This document shows, one piece after another, positions 33,794 through 42,674 of a DNA stretch of 64,000 nucleotides. The stretch comes from Rheinheimera maricola. Its GTDB lineage: Bacteria > Pseudomonadota > Gammaproteobacteria > Enterobacterales > Alteromonadaceae. The notes beneath the pieces are model-generated. The model was not told where the DNA came from, made no database searches, and saw only the letters and a program-made list of their open reading frames with translations. The stretch covers positions 558,001 to 622,000 of the forward strand of contig NZ_JAERPS020000002.1 in assembly GCF_016918075.2 (NCBI RefSeq), read 5' to 3'. The translations under genes and the position numbers were made by a program. How positions within the stretch are numbered: position 1 is the stretch's first letter; every line of letters starts with the position of its first letter.

Positions 33794-34542
33794 CCCGCCT
33801 GCAACATCAGCTCAACCAGTACCAGTTAACTGTTGCTGGTGAGAACGCGCTAATGCTGTATTTTGACCAACGCATAGACCCGGTTATTTCCGCCTTAGTG
33901 CAACAAGCCTGCACACTTATCCGCGCTGAACTGGCCGAAGACATTATCGACTTACTACCCTCTTATGCCTCGGTACTTATTCTGTTTAACCCACTAAGCA
34001 CCGATCATTACCGCGTGCAGGCGCAGTTGCAACATTGCCTGGCGCACCTGCAAAACAGCAATCAGCACAGTGGTAAGCTGGTGGAGCTGCCGGTGTATTA
34101 CAGCACTGAAAGTGGGCCCGATCTGGCGCTTATTGCCAGCACAAAAAACATCAGCGTTGCTGAGGTGATACAACGCCATCAGGCCGTAAGTTATCGGGTC
34201 TATGCCATTGGTTTTGCGCCCGGTTTTGCCTATTTAGGCGAGGTAGACCCGCTGCTGCAAATGCCGCGTTTAGCCACGCCGCGCGCCAAAGTACCACGCG
34301 GTGCGGTCGCTATTGCCGACCGACAAACTGCAGTGTATCCGGCAGCATCACCTGGCGGCTGGAATTTAATTGGCTTGTGTCCAACACGCATGTTTAACCC
34401 CGCGGCAGAGCACGCAATGCCGGTGGCGGTAGGTGATGAAGTACGCTTTGTTGCCATCGATAAAGCCGAGTTTCTGCGTTTAGGTGGTGAGCTGCCAGAG
34501 CTTGAACTGCCAAAGCTTGAGTGTTCGGGGACTAAGCCATGA
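33790..34542 (+). CDS. pxpB: 5-oxoprolinase subunit B (KipI family)
   Basis: A 250-residue KipI/Ahs1-type protein. It has the N-terminal ENALMLYFDQRID and the conserved C-terminal block VYAIGFAPGFAYLG, MPRLATPRAKVPRGAVAIADRQTAVYP (contiguous in the protein) and PGGWNLIG. PxpB with PxpC forms the transferring part of the 5-oxoprolinase complex. It is about 25-30 residues longer than compact KipI proteins, mainly at the C-terminus. It overlaps pxpA and pxpC by 4 bp each, a translationally coupled trio. Confidence 0.95.
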   Translation: MTRLQHQLNQYQLTVAGENALMLYFDQRIDPVISALVQQACTLIRAELAEDIIDLLPSYASVLILFNPLSTDHYRVQAQLQHCLAHLQNSNQHSGKLVELPVYYSTESGPDLALIASTKNISVAEVIQRHQAVSYRVYAIGFAPGFAYLGEVDPLLQMPRLATPRAKVPRGAVAIADRQTAVYPAASPGGWNLIGLCPTRMFNPAAEHAMPVAVGDEVRFVAIDKAEFLRLGGELPELELPKLECSGTKP

Positions 34543-35480
34543 GCGGTTTTACTATAATAGCGCCTGGCGTACTGAGTTTAATTCAAGATAGCGGCCGCTT
34601 CGGCCAGGGCGCACTGGGCTTAACCAACGGTGGGCCTATGGATGCGCCATCAGCAGCCTGGGCCAACCGCTTGCTGGGCAACCACAGCAATGCCACTTTA
34701 ATAGAGTGCAGTGTTGGCGGCCTGCAACTGCGCGCTGATACGCACAGTTATATTGCCGTCACCGGCGCTACGCTGCCGCTGACCATTAACGGCAAAGCAG
34801 CAGAGCAATGGACAGCACATAAAGTGCAGCCGGATGATCTGATTGAGCTGGGTATGGTAACAAAAGGCTTGCGCGCTTACATTGCCGTGGCCGGCGGCTT
34901 TACTATCACGCCGCAGTTTGGCAGCAGCGCCACAGTGCTACGCGAAGCTATTGGCGGCTTAAACGGTAATAAACTGCGGGCAGGCGATAAGCTTAGCGCC
35001 AACAGCATAGATAAACTGCAACGCCAGCGCTTACCAGCACGCTACCGGCCACAGTTTAACCAGGTACTGACACTGCGCTTGATTGAAGGCTATCAGGCGC
35101 AAAGTTTTACCGCTACCGAGCGCCAGCGCTTGTACCTCAACAGCTATAAAGTGACGCCACAAGCCGATCGCATGGGCTATAAACTCAGCGGCAGCGCCAT
35201 TAGCTGTCAGCAAACACAGCTGCTTTCTGAAGGCATTTGCTATGGCTCGGTGCAAATTCCGCCCGATGGCCAGCCGATAGTGCTGTTAAATGACCGGCAA
35301 ACCCTGGGCGGCTACCCGAAAATAGGCAGTGTATTGTCGCTCGACTGTGCCTTGCTGGCACAGGCAGGCGCAGGTACGACAGTATATTTTACGCCCATCA
35401 GCCCCGAGCAGGCGCACAATGCGCTCTGTTTGGCCAAAGTACGCACTGCTGCAATTAGCAGCCAACTGGTAAGCCTGTAA
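34539..35480 (+). CDS. pxpC: 5-oxoprolinase subunit C (KipA/Ahs2 family)
   Basis: A 313-residue biotin-dependent-carboxyltransferase-like (Ahs2) protein: IIAPGVLSLIQDSGRFGQGALGLTNGGPMD at the start (a continuous conserved block), ECSVGGLQLRA, YIAVAGGF, SDRMGYKL-like ADRMGYKLSG, and a GSVQIPPDGQPIVLLNDRQTLGGYPKIG block. It completes the PxpABC set. The next gene, DUF4392, starts directly after the stop, which is unusual for pxp operons and ties oxoproline metabolism to D-glutamate. Confidence 0.95.
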   Translation: MSGFTIIAPGVLSLIQDSGRFGQGALGLTNGGPMDAPSAAWANRLLGNHSNATLIECSVGGLQLRADTHSYIAVTGATLPLTINGKAAEQWTAHKVQPDDLIELGMVTKGLRAYIAVAGGFTITPQFGSSATVLREAIGGLNGNKLRAGDKLSANSIDKLQRQRLPARYRPQFNQVLTLRLIEGYQAQSFTATERQRLYLNSYKVTPQADRMGYKLSGSAISCQQTQLLSEGICYGSVQIPPDGQPIVLLNDRQTLGGYPKIGSVLSLDCALLAQAGAGTTVYFTPISPEQAHNALCLAKVRTAAISSQLVSL

Positions 35481-36326
35481 ATGAGCGCACAGCAACAAGA
35501 TTATCTGGCGGTAAGCCAGCAGATAGAACAGTTATTAGTGCGACAAAACCTGCGCGGCATGGCAAGCCTTAAGCCGCATTTACGGCCGGGTTATATCTTG
35601 CGCGCCGCCCGGCTGATTAATCAATGCCGCGGTACGGTGTTAATCGGTACCGGCTTTCCGGTGCTAAACACCTTTGAAACCGACGGCCCGGTTGGTGCTA
35701 TTGGCTTGTATCAGTTACTTAAGCGCCTTGGCGCTGCGCCGGTTCTTGTTTGTGGCGATCCGCTGTACAGCGCGTTAAAAGCCGATTATCAGTGCTATCA
35801 AATCAGCGTAAACCAGTTCGACGCCCTGCCGGCCATTGCCGAGGCGGCACTGGCTCAGCTTAAACCACAATTGGTTATCTCAATTGAACGGCCGGGTTTT
35901 AATGCGCAGCAGCGTTACGCCAATATGCGCGGTGAGGATATTTCCGCACGCTGTGCCAGCTTCGATTACTTTTTAACTCAAGCGCACTGCCCTACTATTG
36001 GCATTGGCGATGGCGGTAATGAAATTGGTATGGGTAATGTGTACCAGCAAGTGAGCGCGCTAAATATTACACCTTGTGTTACCCAGTGCGACGAGCTCAT
36101 TGTTGCCGATGTTTCAAACTGGGCGGCGTGGGGAATAGCAGCCATGGTGTCGGTATTGCGCGGCGAAAACCTGTTGCCGGGGGCGGAACCACTGACTATT
36201 TTGCAGTATTTATCGGCCAAAGGCAGCGTTGATGGCGTAACCCGGTTAAATACTTTAACCGAAGATGGCCTGGCGCATACCGAGGGCCAGCAACTGATTG
36301 ATGATCTTGAATTACTGATTAAATGA
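35481..36326 (+). CDS. DUF4392 protein, D-glutamate cyclase-like
   Basis: A 281-residue protein matching DUF4392, the C-terminal domain of the mammalian D-glutamate cyclase that interconverts D-glutamate and 5-oxo-D-proline. Landmarks: VLIGTGFPV, ETDGPVGAIGLYQLL, the ERPG segment, and CPTIGIGDGGNEIGMGNV, the most conserved stretch. It starts immediately after pxpC and its stop overlaps the transaminase start (ATGA). The context suggests that it forms 5-oxoproline from D-glutamate or the reverse, feeding PxpABC. The other half-domain of the mammalian enzyme (DUF1445) is a separate gene at 1721. Confidence 0.87.
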   Translation: MSAQQQDYLAVSQQIEQLLVRQNLRGMASLKPHLRPGYILRAARLINQCRGTVLIGTGFPVLNTFETDGPVGAIGLYQLLKRLGAAPVLVCGDPLYSALKADYQCYQISVNQFDALPAIAEAALAQLKPQLVISIERPGFNAQQRYANMRGEDISARCASFDYFLTQAHCPTIGIGDGGNEIGMGNVYQQVSALNITPCVTQCDELIVADVSNWAAWGIAAMVSVLRGENLLPGAEPLTILQYLSAKGSVDGVTRLNTLTEDGLAHTEGQQLIDDLELLIK

Positions 36327-37201
36327 GAACCGCAATGACAACAGTATATTTAAACGGCGCCTTTGTACCGGCCAATGAAGCCAAAATATCGCCAATGGAC
36401 CGCGGCTTTTTATTCGGCGACGGCATTTACGAAGTGATCCCCAGCTACGGCGGCCGCTTTGTCGGCTTTGGCCCGCATATTGAGCGGATGCACAGCGGTT
36501 TAGCCCAGTTGTCGATAGACCCCAAGCTAAGCCAGGCCAACTGGCTAAGCATCGCGGCCAAGCTACTGCTGGATAACCACGCAGAGCTGGGCGAGAATAT
36601 CGGCGTGTATTTTCAGGTAAGCCGTGGCACCGACACCAAGCGCGGCCATGCTTTTCCGGCTAATATCAGCCCAACCGTATTCGGTTTTGCTTTTGCTATC
36701 CCGCCAGAGCCGGTAGCCGACAAAAGCAAAGCCACCACTTACGCCGTAGTCACCGGCCAGGACTTACGCTGGCAGCGTTGCCATATTAAATCTACCTCAT
36801 TGCTTGGCAACGTGCTGCATTACCAGCAAAGCTACAGCCAGGGTGCGCAGGAAATACTACTGTTTGATAAAGACAACAACTTAACCGAAGGCGCGGCGGT
36901 GAATGTGTTTGTGGTAAAAGACGGTGTTATCGCCACGCCGCCGCTAAGCCATAAATTGCTGCCCGGCATTACCCGCCAACTGTTGCTGGCGATACTAACC
37001 AAGCACAGCAGCATCAAAGTTGAGGAGCGTGATATCAGCGAAGCCGAAGTACTGGCCGCGGATGAAATTTGGCTAACCAGCTCCAGCAAAGAAATTGCTC
37101 CGGTGTTGTATGTTAATGACAAACCTGTTGGCAACGGTGAAGTCGGCGATGTCTGGCTGGCAGTACAACAGCTGTTTAGCGCGCATAAGTTCGACTATTA
37201 A
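36323..37201 (+). CDS. dat: D-amino acid transaminase (class IV PLP)
   Basis: A 292-residue fold-type IV aminotransferase: ISPMDRGFLFGDGIYEVIP at the start, the PLP lysine in RCHIKSTSLLGNVL, EGAAVNVFVVKDG, PGITRQLLL and EIWLTSSSKEI. This pattern is that of D-alanine/D-amino-acid transaminase, which moves amino groups between D-alanine, D-glutamate and 2-oxoacids. Two ATGs (36323 overlapping the upstream stop, 36335) are possible. As last gene of the operon it could collect nitrogen from wall-derived D-amino acids as D-glutamate, handed to the DUF4392 enzyme (inference). Confidence 0.92.
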   Translation: MRTAMTTVYLNGAFVPANEAKISPMDRGFLFGDGIYEVIPSYGGRFVGFGPHIERMHSGLAQLSIDPKLSQANWLSIAAKLLLDNHAELGENIGVYFQVSRGTDTKRGHAFPANISPTVFGFAFAIPPEPVADKSKATTYAVVTGQDLRWQRCHIKSTSLLGNVLHYQQSYSQGAQEILLFDKDNNLTEGAAVNVFVVKDGVIATPPLSHKLLPGITRQLLLAILTKHSSIKVEERDISEAEVLAADEIWLTSSSKEIAPVLYVNDKPVGNGEVGDVWLAVQQLFSAHKFDY

Positions 37202-37215
37202 CATTACTCACTCCC

Positions 37216-37239
37216 GGCGCTGTCACCAGCGGCAGCGCC
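37216..37239 (+). terminator. Possible terminator of the pxp/transaminase operon
   Basis: GGCGCTG (37216-37222) pairs with CAGCGCC (37233-37239), starting 15 bp after the stop, followed by ATTTACC. The T-run is short, so this is a tentative call; an alternative stem GCTG-TCAC-CAGC lies inside. Confidence 0.45.
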
Positions 37240-37338
37240 ATTTACCATCTGCTTCACACCTCATATTCATAAATAATTAATTTACAAAAATGTATTATTT
37301 ATATATCTTTTAGCAACGTCATTTCAGCAGAGCCCCGC

Positions 37339-37902
37339 ATGCATATTTCTATGTTCAGGCGAAAGCCGTTGTTGCTGCTGACAGCAGCGCTGAGTTTTTT
37401 GGTATTTATTGTTTTCTCACAACAGGTTATGGCAGATATGTTTAGTTGGTTTAAAAAGACAGAGGTGGAGTTGTCCCCCGAAGTTAATGGCACTGTAACT
37501 TTAAACGGCAAACCGATTTCCGGTGCAAAAGTACTGCGATATTTAACTTACAGCGACAAAAAGTTTAATGACAGCGCCACTACTGACGAGCAAGGTCACT
37601 TTCAGTTACCGGTTAAAGCAGTAAAAGTAAAAGTCTCTTCCATGTTTGATACAGCAGTGACACAAAACTTAGTTGTTGATCACGCAAATAAGCAAACTGA
37701 GATTTGGACTGCAGGCACAACCAATACATTGAACTACGACAGTATTCGTAAACTGTTATCAAGCATGAAGTGTGAATTAACTTCCCCTGAGATGAGGCTG
37801 GAAATCCCCAGGGGAAATCCTCAATCACCCCCCCTTGGCGTTGCCAGCATATGCAGTTTTGAGCACGACGAAGTCATACTAGAAAAGGAATTATGGAAAT
37901 GA
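37339..37902 (+). CDS. Exported DUF6795-like protein A (candidate immunity protein)
   Basis: A 187-residue protein with a signal peptide (ends QQVMA) followed by MFSWFKKTEVELSPEV and an Ig-like/carboxypeptidase-regulatory-like beta domain (GTVTLNGKPISGAKVLRYLTY, TTDEQGHFQLP). It resembles DUF6795-type proteins. A related protein lies at 39150, with the lipase gene between; the lipase start overlaps this gene by 10 bp. Exported partners on both sides of a cytoplasmic-looking lipase suit periplasmic immunity proteins to a secreted lipase effector (inference). Base composition is somewhat more A+T-rich than neighbouring metabolic genes. Confidence 0.7.
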   Translation: MHISMFRRKPLLLLTAALSFLVFIVFSQQVMADMFSWFKKTEVELSPEVNGTVTLNGKPISGAKVLRYLTYSDKKFNDSATTDEQGHFQLPVKAVKVKVSSMFDTAVTQNLVVDHANKQTEIWTAGTTNTLNYDSIRKLLSSMKCELTSPEMRLEIPRGNPQSPPLGVASICSFEHDEVILEKELWK

Positions 37903-39068
37903 ATGAACTGACACCATTAATGGCTGCATCTTTAGCTAACTCAGTCTATCTACTGAAAGAAAATGGTAGGGAGAAAGAATTTTCATTAGACCTGAATACT
38001 CAAGTTACTAGAAATTTCGACTTTGATTTGAGCAACCATCGCCTGACTGGCATATCCGGTAGTATTGTTTCCAGGTTGTTTAATCGTAAAACCGGTTTTG
38101 CCGCTATCGGGAAAGGCAAAGCATCCTATGCCGGTGATCACGTGGTTGCCATTCGCGGCACAGACGGGCTGCGAGATATAATTACCGATTTAAACATCGG
38201 CTTGGCTGGCGGCGATAATAGCTCATTGGTGCATGCTGGTTTTAATAAAGTATTTCAGAGTATGAAACCTGCTTTAGAACAGAGCCTTACACCTATCTTG
38301 GCTGCCAAAGGTCACGGCACCGTACACTGCGTCGGCCATAGCCTTGGTGGCGCACTAGCGCACATAACTGCAGACTGGGTAAAACGACGCTATAAAAGCC
38401 GTGTATGTTTATATACTTTTGGCTCACCACGGGTCGGTTTAGACGGTTTTTCTATTAAAACTACCGGCAACATTGATAAAATTTTCCGCTGCACACATGC
38501 CAGCGATCCTATCCCATTGATCCCATTATGGCCTTTTATGCATGCGCCATATAAGTCACACGAAATACTTCTCAGCTCGGCTCAGGGATTACGTGCTTCT
38601 GGCCATAGCATGGGAGAAAATGGCACACCGGGCTACTTAAATACCGCAAATAGTAATAGTTGGGGCGCTTTGCAAAACCAATCAACCGAACTTTTCAAAG
38701 AAATTGAGTTGAAATACCCGGAGCGACACCAAGTTACTTTTACTACATATTGGGCCCATCGCATCAATAATGCTTTAATCACACTTTTGAGAAAAGCAGG
38801 CTTATTAACCCTGATATATGCTCAGGCTCGTATCGGCACCTACCTGACATTTTATGACATGCTTGCATCCTCAGTTGAGAAGATTGCTAAGCTCTCTGGG
38901 GAATTTGCTGAACAAACCAAGGGGCTGCTTGGGCATATGCTGGTATTCGCAGGTAAAGGGGCAACTAAGGTAGCTGACTTATCTTATCGATTCATTCGTT
39001 GGGTTTTCGAAGTTACTATCGGTGCCTTACATCGTATTGCCAGACAAGCATTAGATTTGGTTAACTAG
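37893..39068 (+). CDS. Class 3 lipase, candidate antibacterial effector
   Basis: A 391-residue protein without signal peptide. The lipase core has an oxyanion-region VVAIRGTDG, the nucleophile elbow CVGHSLGGALA (GxSxG), a candidate Asp in HASDPIPLIPL and a candidate His in YKSHEILL. The last 130 residues are helical and hydrophobic/amphipathic, perhaps for membrane contact. AAAGGAATT precedes the ATG, which lies inside the upstream gene end. Flanking exported paralogues suggest delivery by a secretion system (for example type VI) and self-protection in the periplasm; no secretion genes are in the window. Confidence 0.85.
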   Translation: MEMNELTPLMAASLANSVYLLKENGREKEFSLDLNTQVTRNFDFDLSNHRLTGISGSIVSRLFNRKTGFAAIGKGKASYAGDHVVAIRGTDGLRDIITDLNIGLAGGDNSSLVHAGFNKVFQSMKPALEQSLTPILAAKGHGTVHCVGHSLGGALAHITADWVKRRYKSRVCLYTFGSPRVGLDGFSIKTTGNIDKIFRCTHASDPIPLIPLWPFMHAPYKSHEILLSSAQGLRASGHSMGENGTPGYLNTANSNSWGALQNQSTELFKEIELKYPERHQVTFTTYWAHRINNALITLLRKAGLLTLIYAQARIGTYLTFYDMLASSVEKIAKLSGEFAEQTKGLLGHMLVFAGKGATKVADLSYRFIRWVFEVTIGALHRIARQALDLVN

Positions 39069-39149
39069 TCAATAAACATGCTGCTCTATGACCGGATAGG
39101 CCTACGCTGGCCTTCCGGTAAACCTCGTACACTTATTTACAGACAAAAA

Positions 39150-39668
39150 ATGACTTCAATTCGTCTTGTTACCAGAAACATTGTTTTAGGCAGCGTAGTA
39201 ATTTTAGCTTTTTCACCACAAGTAATGGCAAGTATGTTCGGTTGGTTTAAAAAATACGATGTGCATTTATCTCCTGTTGTACAGGGAAAAATTACTTTGG
39301 ATGGTAAGCCGCTGGCGGGTATCAAAGTGTTTCGCGAACTAGACTACGACACATCTTACAACGATGAATTGGTCACTGATGAGCAGGGACAATTTTATTT
39401 TGCTGAGAAGAATATCAAGTCACGCCAGCCTGGCAATAAATTAGATCAGTCTACTATTCGGCAAGTTATATCGCTGGATCATCAGGGTAAAACTTTCGTG
39501 CTTTGGTATCTGAATACATCCAGTATCGAGCCACAGCAAGCTGTAGTGCAGCGCTTAGCTGCACTCAACTGCGAGATTAGTGATGAAGAGCTGGAGCATG
39601 TATTTCCGAATATCGAAAAACCTGACTTCCCACATAGCACATTTAGCATTTGCCGCTGGCCTGACTAA
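39150..39668 (+). CDS. Exported DUF6795-like protein B (paralogue)
   Basis: A 172-residue protein; the ATG 39150 gives a clean signal peptide ending SPQVMA, whereas the longer frame from 39078 does not. The mature start SMFGWFKKYDVHLSPVV and the block GKITLDGKPLAGIKVFRELDY, TDEQGQFYF closely parallel protein A at 37339; the C-terminal thirds also share NC/KCE and a final SIC motif. Duplication followed by divergence is clear. Tandem immunity genes often protect against related effectors (general knowledge), which fits here. Confidence 0.7.
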   Translation: MTSIRLVTRNIVLGSVVILAFSPQVMASMFGWFKKYDVHLSPVVQGKITLDGKPLAGIKVFRELDYDTSYNDELVTDEQGQFYFAEKNIKSRQPGNKLDQSTIRQVISLDHQGKTFVLWYLNTSSIEPQQAVVQRLAALNCEISDEELEHVFPNIEKPDFPHSTFSICRWPD

Positions 39669-39716
39669 ACAAGACTGCAACACTCCACGAAACCAACCAT
39701 AAAAGAGGGATTTTAA

Positions 39717-40136
39717 ATGGGCATCATTCTTTTACCGGCGTTTTTATTTTACGCAGCCGCCGCTGTGTATGGCGCTAATAGAAGCTATAAAATCATTGCA
39801 GTAGATGGAATTGGGCTTTATTTGGGATTACTGCTGGCAAGTTTTTTTATCAGCGCATTACTACCAACGATAAATGTCTATTTTCGCTTTAAAGCGGCGA
39901 CCAGTCTGTATGTGTTCGACGTACCCTTCAGCCTTTTATTCAATCTGACTACAGCTGGTTTAATAGCAATTTGTTTTGCCGTATTAAATAGCCAGTGGCT
40001 GACGAACCAGCCGCTACCGATGCCAATTTCCGTCACTGCAACCGGTATCTTAACGGGCGTTGCTGTTGGCACCCTACTCAGCCTGTTTTTTGTTGAACAG
40101 CTACTTGGGTTAGATAAGCTACCCCGCACCCATTAA
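39717..40136 (+). CDS. Four-helix inner-membrane protein of unknown function
   Basis: A 139-residue protein with about four transmembrane segments (LLPAFLFYAAAAVYG, IGLYLGLLLASFFISALLP, FSLLFNLTTAGLIAICFAVL, ATGILTGVAVGTLLSLFFV). GAGGG precedes the ATG at good spacing. It follows the second DUF6795-like gene by 48 bp and may belong to the same module, for example as a membrane partner, but there is no motif to show this. A hairpin overlaps its stop. Confidence 0.65.
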   Translation: MGIILLPAFLFYAAAAVYGANRSYKIIAVDGIGLYLGLLLASFFISALLPTINVYFRFKAATSLYVFDVPFSLLFNLTTAGLIAICFAVLNSQWLTNQPLPMPISVTATGILTGVAVGTLLSLFFVEQLLGLDKLPRTH

Positions 40137-40144
40137 GCGGGGTA
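40120..40144. terminator. Convergent hairpin overlapping a stop codon
   Basis: TACCCCGC (40120-40127) and GCGGGGTA (40137-40144) form an 8-bp GC-rich stem around the stop codon of the membrane protein gene, between convergent genes. No long T-run follows. Confidence 0.5.
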
Positions 40145-40159
40145 ACACCGTCAACTCAG

Positions 40160-40747
40160 TTAGGTCGAGCCAGAGCGCTGCATCATCTGCCACACCGTCG
40201 CCGGCTGTTCGGTTTGCTGCAAATAGTCGATTACCGCTTGCTGCTCTGCCGGCGCTTTGTTTTGTGACAGCTTAAAGCGGCCGCTTACTTCGGTTAGGCT
40301 AATTTCCACACCCGCAATCGCCTTAACGAGTTGTTGTTGATAAGCCTCAGATTGCGCCATTGCTGGTGCACTGTGTGCTTCCTGCTGTCTTACCAATGCC
40401 AATGTTTGCTCGTTATCCAGCACACGGGCTATACCTTTAAGTTCAGCCATGGCGTAGTTCCAGGTGGATACTGCCGGTTGTTTGCTGTAACAACTGGCAG
40501 CAACAAAAGCATGCGGGCCCTGAATAACAATACTCACCGCCGTTTGGTCCAACCTATCAAGCTGCGGGTTATTGCGCGCTAAATGGCAGTAAGCCTTGCC
40601 CAAATCACCTTGCCAGTCGAATAAAAATGGCAGTGGGGTGTAATTGATACTGCCGTTATTGCTTAACAACAAACCAAAATAATGTTGCTGTAAAAACGCC
40701 CGTATCTGACTACGTTCAGTGCTTTGATAATGTTTCGCTGGATACAC
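40160..40747 (-). CDS. PaiB-like FMN-binding protein
   Basis: A 195-residue PaiB-family protein (FMN-binding split barrel): MYPAKHYQSTERSQIRAFL at the start, FGLLLSNN, TPLPFLFD, HLARNNPQ, and the conserved STWNYAMAELKG followed by SGRFKLSQNKA. B. subtilis PaiB is described as a negative transcriptional regulator of sporulation and degradative genes, but many members are simply flavin-binding proteins. The start is a GTG at 40747 with GGAGCC upstream. It follows the GNAT gene by 11 bp, opposite to the MocR regulator gene. Confidence 0.9.
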   Translation of the reverse strand: MYPAKHYQSTERSQIRAFLQQHYFGLLLSNNGSINYTPLPFLFDWQGDLGKAYCHLARNNPQLDRLDQTAVSIVIQGPHAFVAASCYSKQPAVSTWNYAMAELKGIARVLDNEQTLALVRQQEAHSAPAMAQSEAYQQQLVKAIAGVEISLTEVSGRFKLSQNKAPAEQQAVIDYLQQTEQPATVWQMMQRSGST

Positions 40748-40758
40748 TACGGCTCCTA

Positions 40759-41160
40759 TCAGCGCAGACGCTGAATGTGAAAAGCATTATCGACTGCGGT
40801 AAAACCCACAGCCGGATAATACTGCATAGCAGAGGGCGCACTGCGCAATAACTGCTGCACCTGCGGCCCGGTTGCTTGTTGCACAGCAGCCAACAGCGCC
40901 TTGCCAATGCCTTGCTGTTGGCAGGCTTTATCAACTAACAAATCACAGATATACACCACATAGGCTTTGTCGGTTAGGCAGCGCGCTAAACCAACTAACT
41001 TGCCGTTGCTGCGGGCGCTGATCAGCAGATTACTGCTGGCCAACATTATTGCCATGCGCGCACTGTCATCTGTTGGCCGGTTAATGCCGGACGCGCGGTA
41101 CAGCGCCAGCATTTCTTCTAAATCAAAGCTACTTTGCTGTTGGTAAACAATCGTCATCAT
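40759..41160 (-). CDS. GNAT-family N-acetyltransferase
   Basis: A 133-residue GNAT protein with the acetyl-CoA site YVVYICDLLVDKACQQQGIGKALLAAV (Q-x-x-G-I-G signature) and a C-terminal MQYYPAVGFTAVDNAF, typical of small amine or amino-acid acetyltransferases. It is divergent from the MocR-like gene (84 bp) and co-directional with the PaiB-like gene. In B. subtilis a PaiA acetyltransferase (polyamine acetylation) accompanies PaiB, so a polyamine substrate is possible (inference). Confidence 0.88.
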   Translation of the reverse strand: MMTIVYQQQSSFDLEEMLALYRASGINRPTDDSARMAIMLASSNLLISARSNGKLVGLARCLTDKAYVVYICDLLVDKACQQQGIGKALLAAVQQATGPQVQQLLRSAPSAMQYYPAVGFTAVDNAFHIQRLR

Positions 41161-41244
41161 CTGCTCTCCTGTTGTTATTGCTGCAGCTTACCGGCTAAAC
41201 TGGCACCATAAAAAGTACCGCTTTTAACAAAGTAAGGGATCCAG

Positions 41245-42674
41245 TTGCGTCTACTGACTAACAACCTGCAATTAAGTGGTCAGGGTAGCCTGCAACAGCA
41301 GTTATACCAGCTGTTGCAGCAGCAACTGTTAGGCGGCAATTGGCCCGGCGGCGCATTGTTGCCCTCCAGCCGCCAGCTGGCGGCTGATCTATCACTGAGC
41401 CGCAACACGGTGAATCAGGTACTGCAACAACTGGTCGCCGAAGGCTATATTGAGGGCCAACCCGGTCGTGGTTATCAGGTTTGCAGCCTGCCTGAGCAAT
41501 ATTTTCAGCCGCAGCCTGCTAGTGCTGTCACTGTGAAACCTTTACCGCTGCAACATTACAGCCTGCCACAAAAGCAGGGCCCGGTTAATGGCTTGCTGCA
41601 GCCGGGCGTATCTGCTTTGCAGCATTTCCCCTATGCACTGTGGCAACGTTTGCAGCAGCGCCATAGCAACCGTGTGGCATTAAGCGGCTTTGCCGACCCA
41701 TTGGGCTATTTACCCTTACGCCAGGCTTTAGTGCCCTATTGCGTCAGGCGCGGCAAGTGAGCTGTGATGAACACAACATCCTAATTACGGCGGGTGCCCA
41801 GCAGGCGCTGTTTGTTGCCGCTAAGCTGGTAGCGCGTGCTAATGACACGGTTTTGATGGAAACGCCGGGGTATCCCCGCCTAAAGCAGGCACTGCAACTA
41901 TGTCAGTTAGCGATTCAGCATCTGGATGCCAGCAGCGCGAACGGGCTGGATACCAATGGCCTGCCTGCCATTACTAAGGCTAAAGCGCTGTTTTTAACGC
42001 CGGGGCATCAGTATCCGCTGGGCGGTATTATGCCGCTGGCAAACCGGCTGGCACTGCTGGACTGGGCCCGCCAGCATGCTGTCTGGCTGGTAGAAGATGA
42101 CTACGACAGTGAATTTCAGTATCAGCACCGACCCATTGCCAGCTTGCAGGGGCTAGCCGGCGGCGAAGGCGTGTTGTTTGTCGGCTCGTTCAGTAAAACC
42201 CTGTTCCCTGGCTTGCGGCTAGGTTATCTGGTGGCACCCAAAAGCGTAATTGGCCAAGCGGCGGCGATAGTGCAAGCGCTGCACGGCGACGTACCATTAT
42301 TACCACAAGCTACACTGGCCGATTTTATCAGTGAAGGCCATTTTGGCCGTCACTTACGTAAGATGCGCCGCTTTTATCAACAGCGAAAACAGCAAGCCAT
42401 TCAGCTTGTAATTGAGTTATTGCCTAACTGTCGTTTATACGCTCAGGATGCCGGTTTACATTTGGTACTGGAGTTTCCAGAACCTATAGATGAAGCCGCG
42501 TTATTAGCAGCGCTTAGTCAGCAGCATATTAAAGCCCAGCCACTGAGCCGCTATTGCTTCGACGGCAAGGTGCGCTCAGGTCTGGTGCTGGGTATTGCTA
42601 ATCATAACGATGAAGAGTTTAATGCCGCACTGCTGCAGCTATGTCACCTGTGTCGCCGGGCGCTACACGCTTAA
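41245..42674 (+). pseudogene. MocR-type GntR/aminotransferase regulator split by a frameshift
   Basis: The frame from 41245 (TTG) encodes a GntR winged HTH (LPSSRQLAADLSLSRNTVNQVLQ) and the first part of an aminotransferase-like domain, stopping at 41760 after LRQALVPYC. The rest continues in another frame from 41739 (LRQARQVSCDEHNILITAGAQQALF), through VEDDYDSEFQY and the PLP lysine in GSFSKTLFPGLRLGY, to 42674. Joined, they match an intact MocR regulator of about 475 residues. The break is explained by one missing T at about 41738-41740 (TATTG where TATTTG is expected). It may be a real mutation or a sequencing error. Confidence 0.88.
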
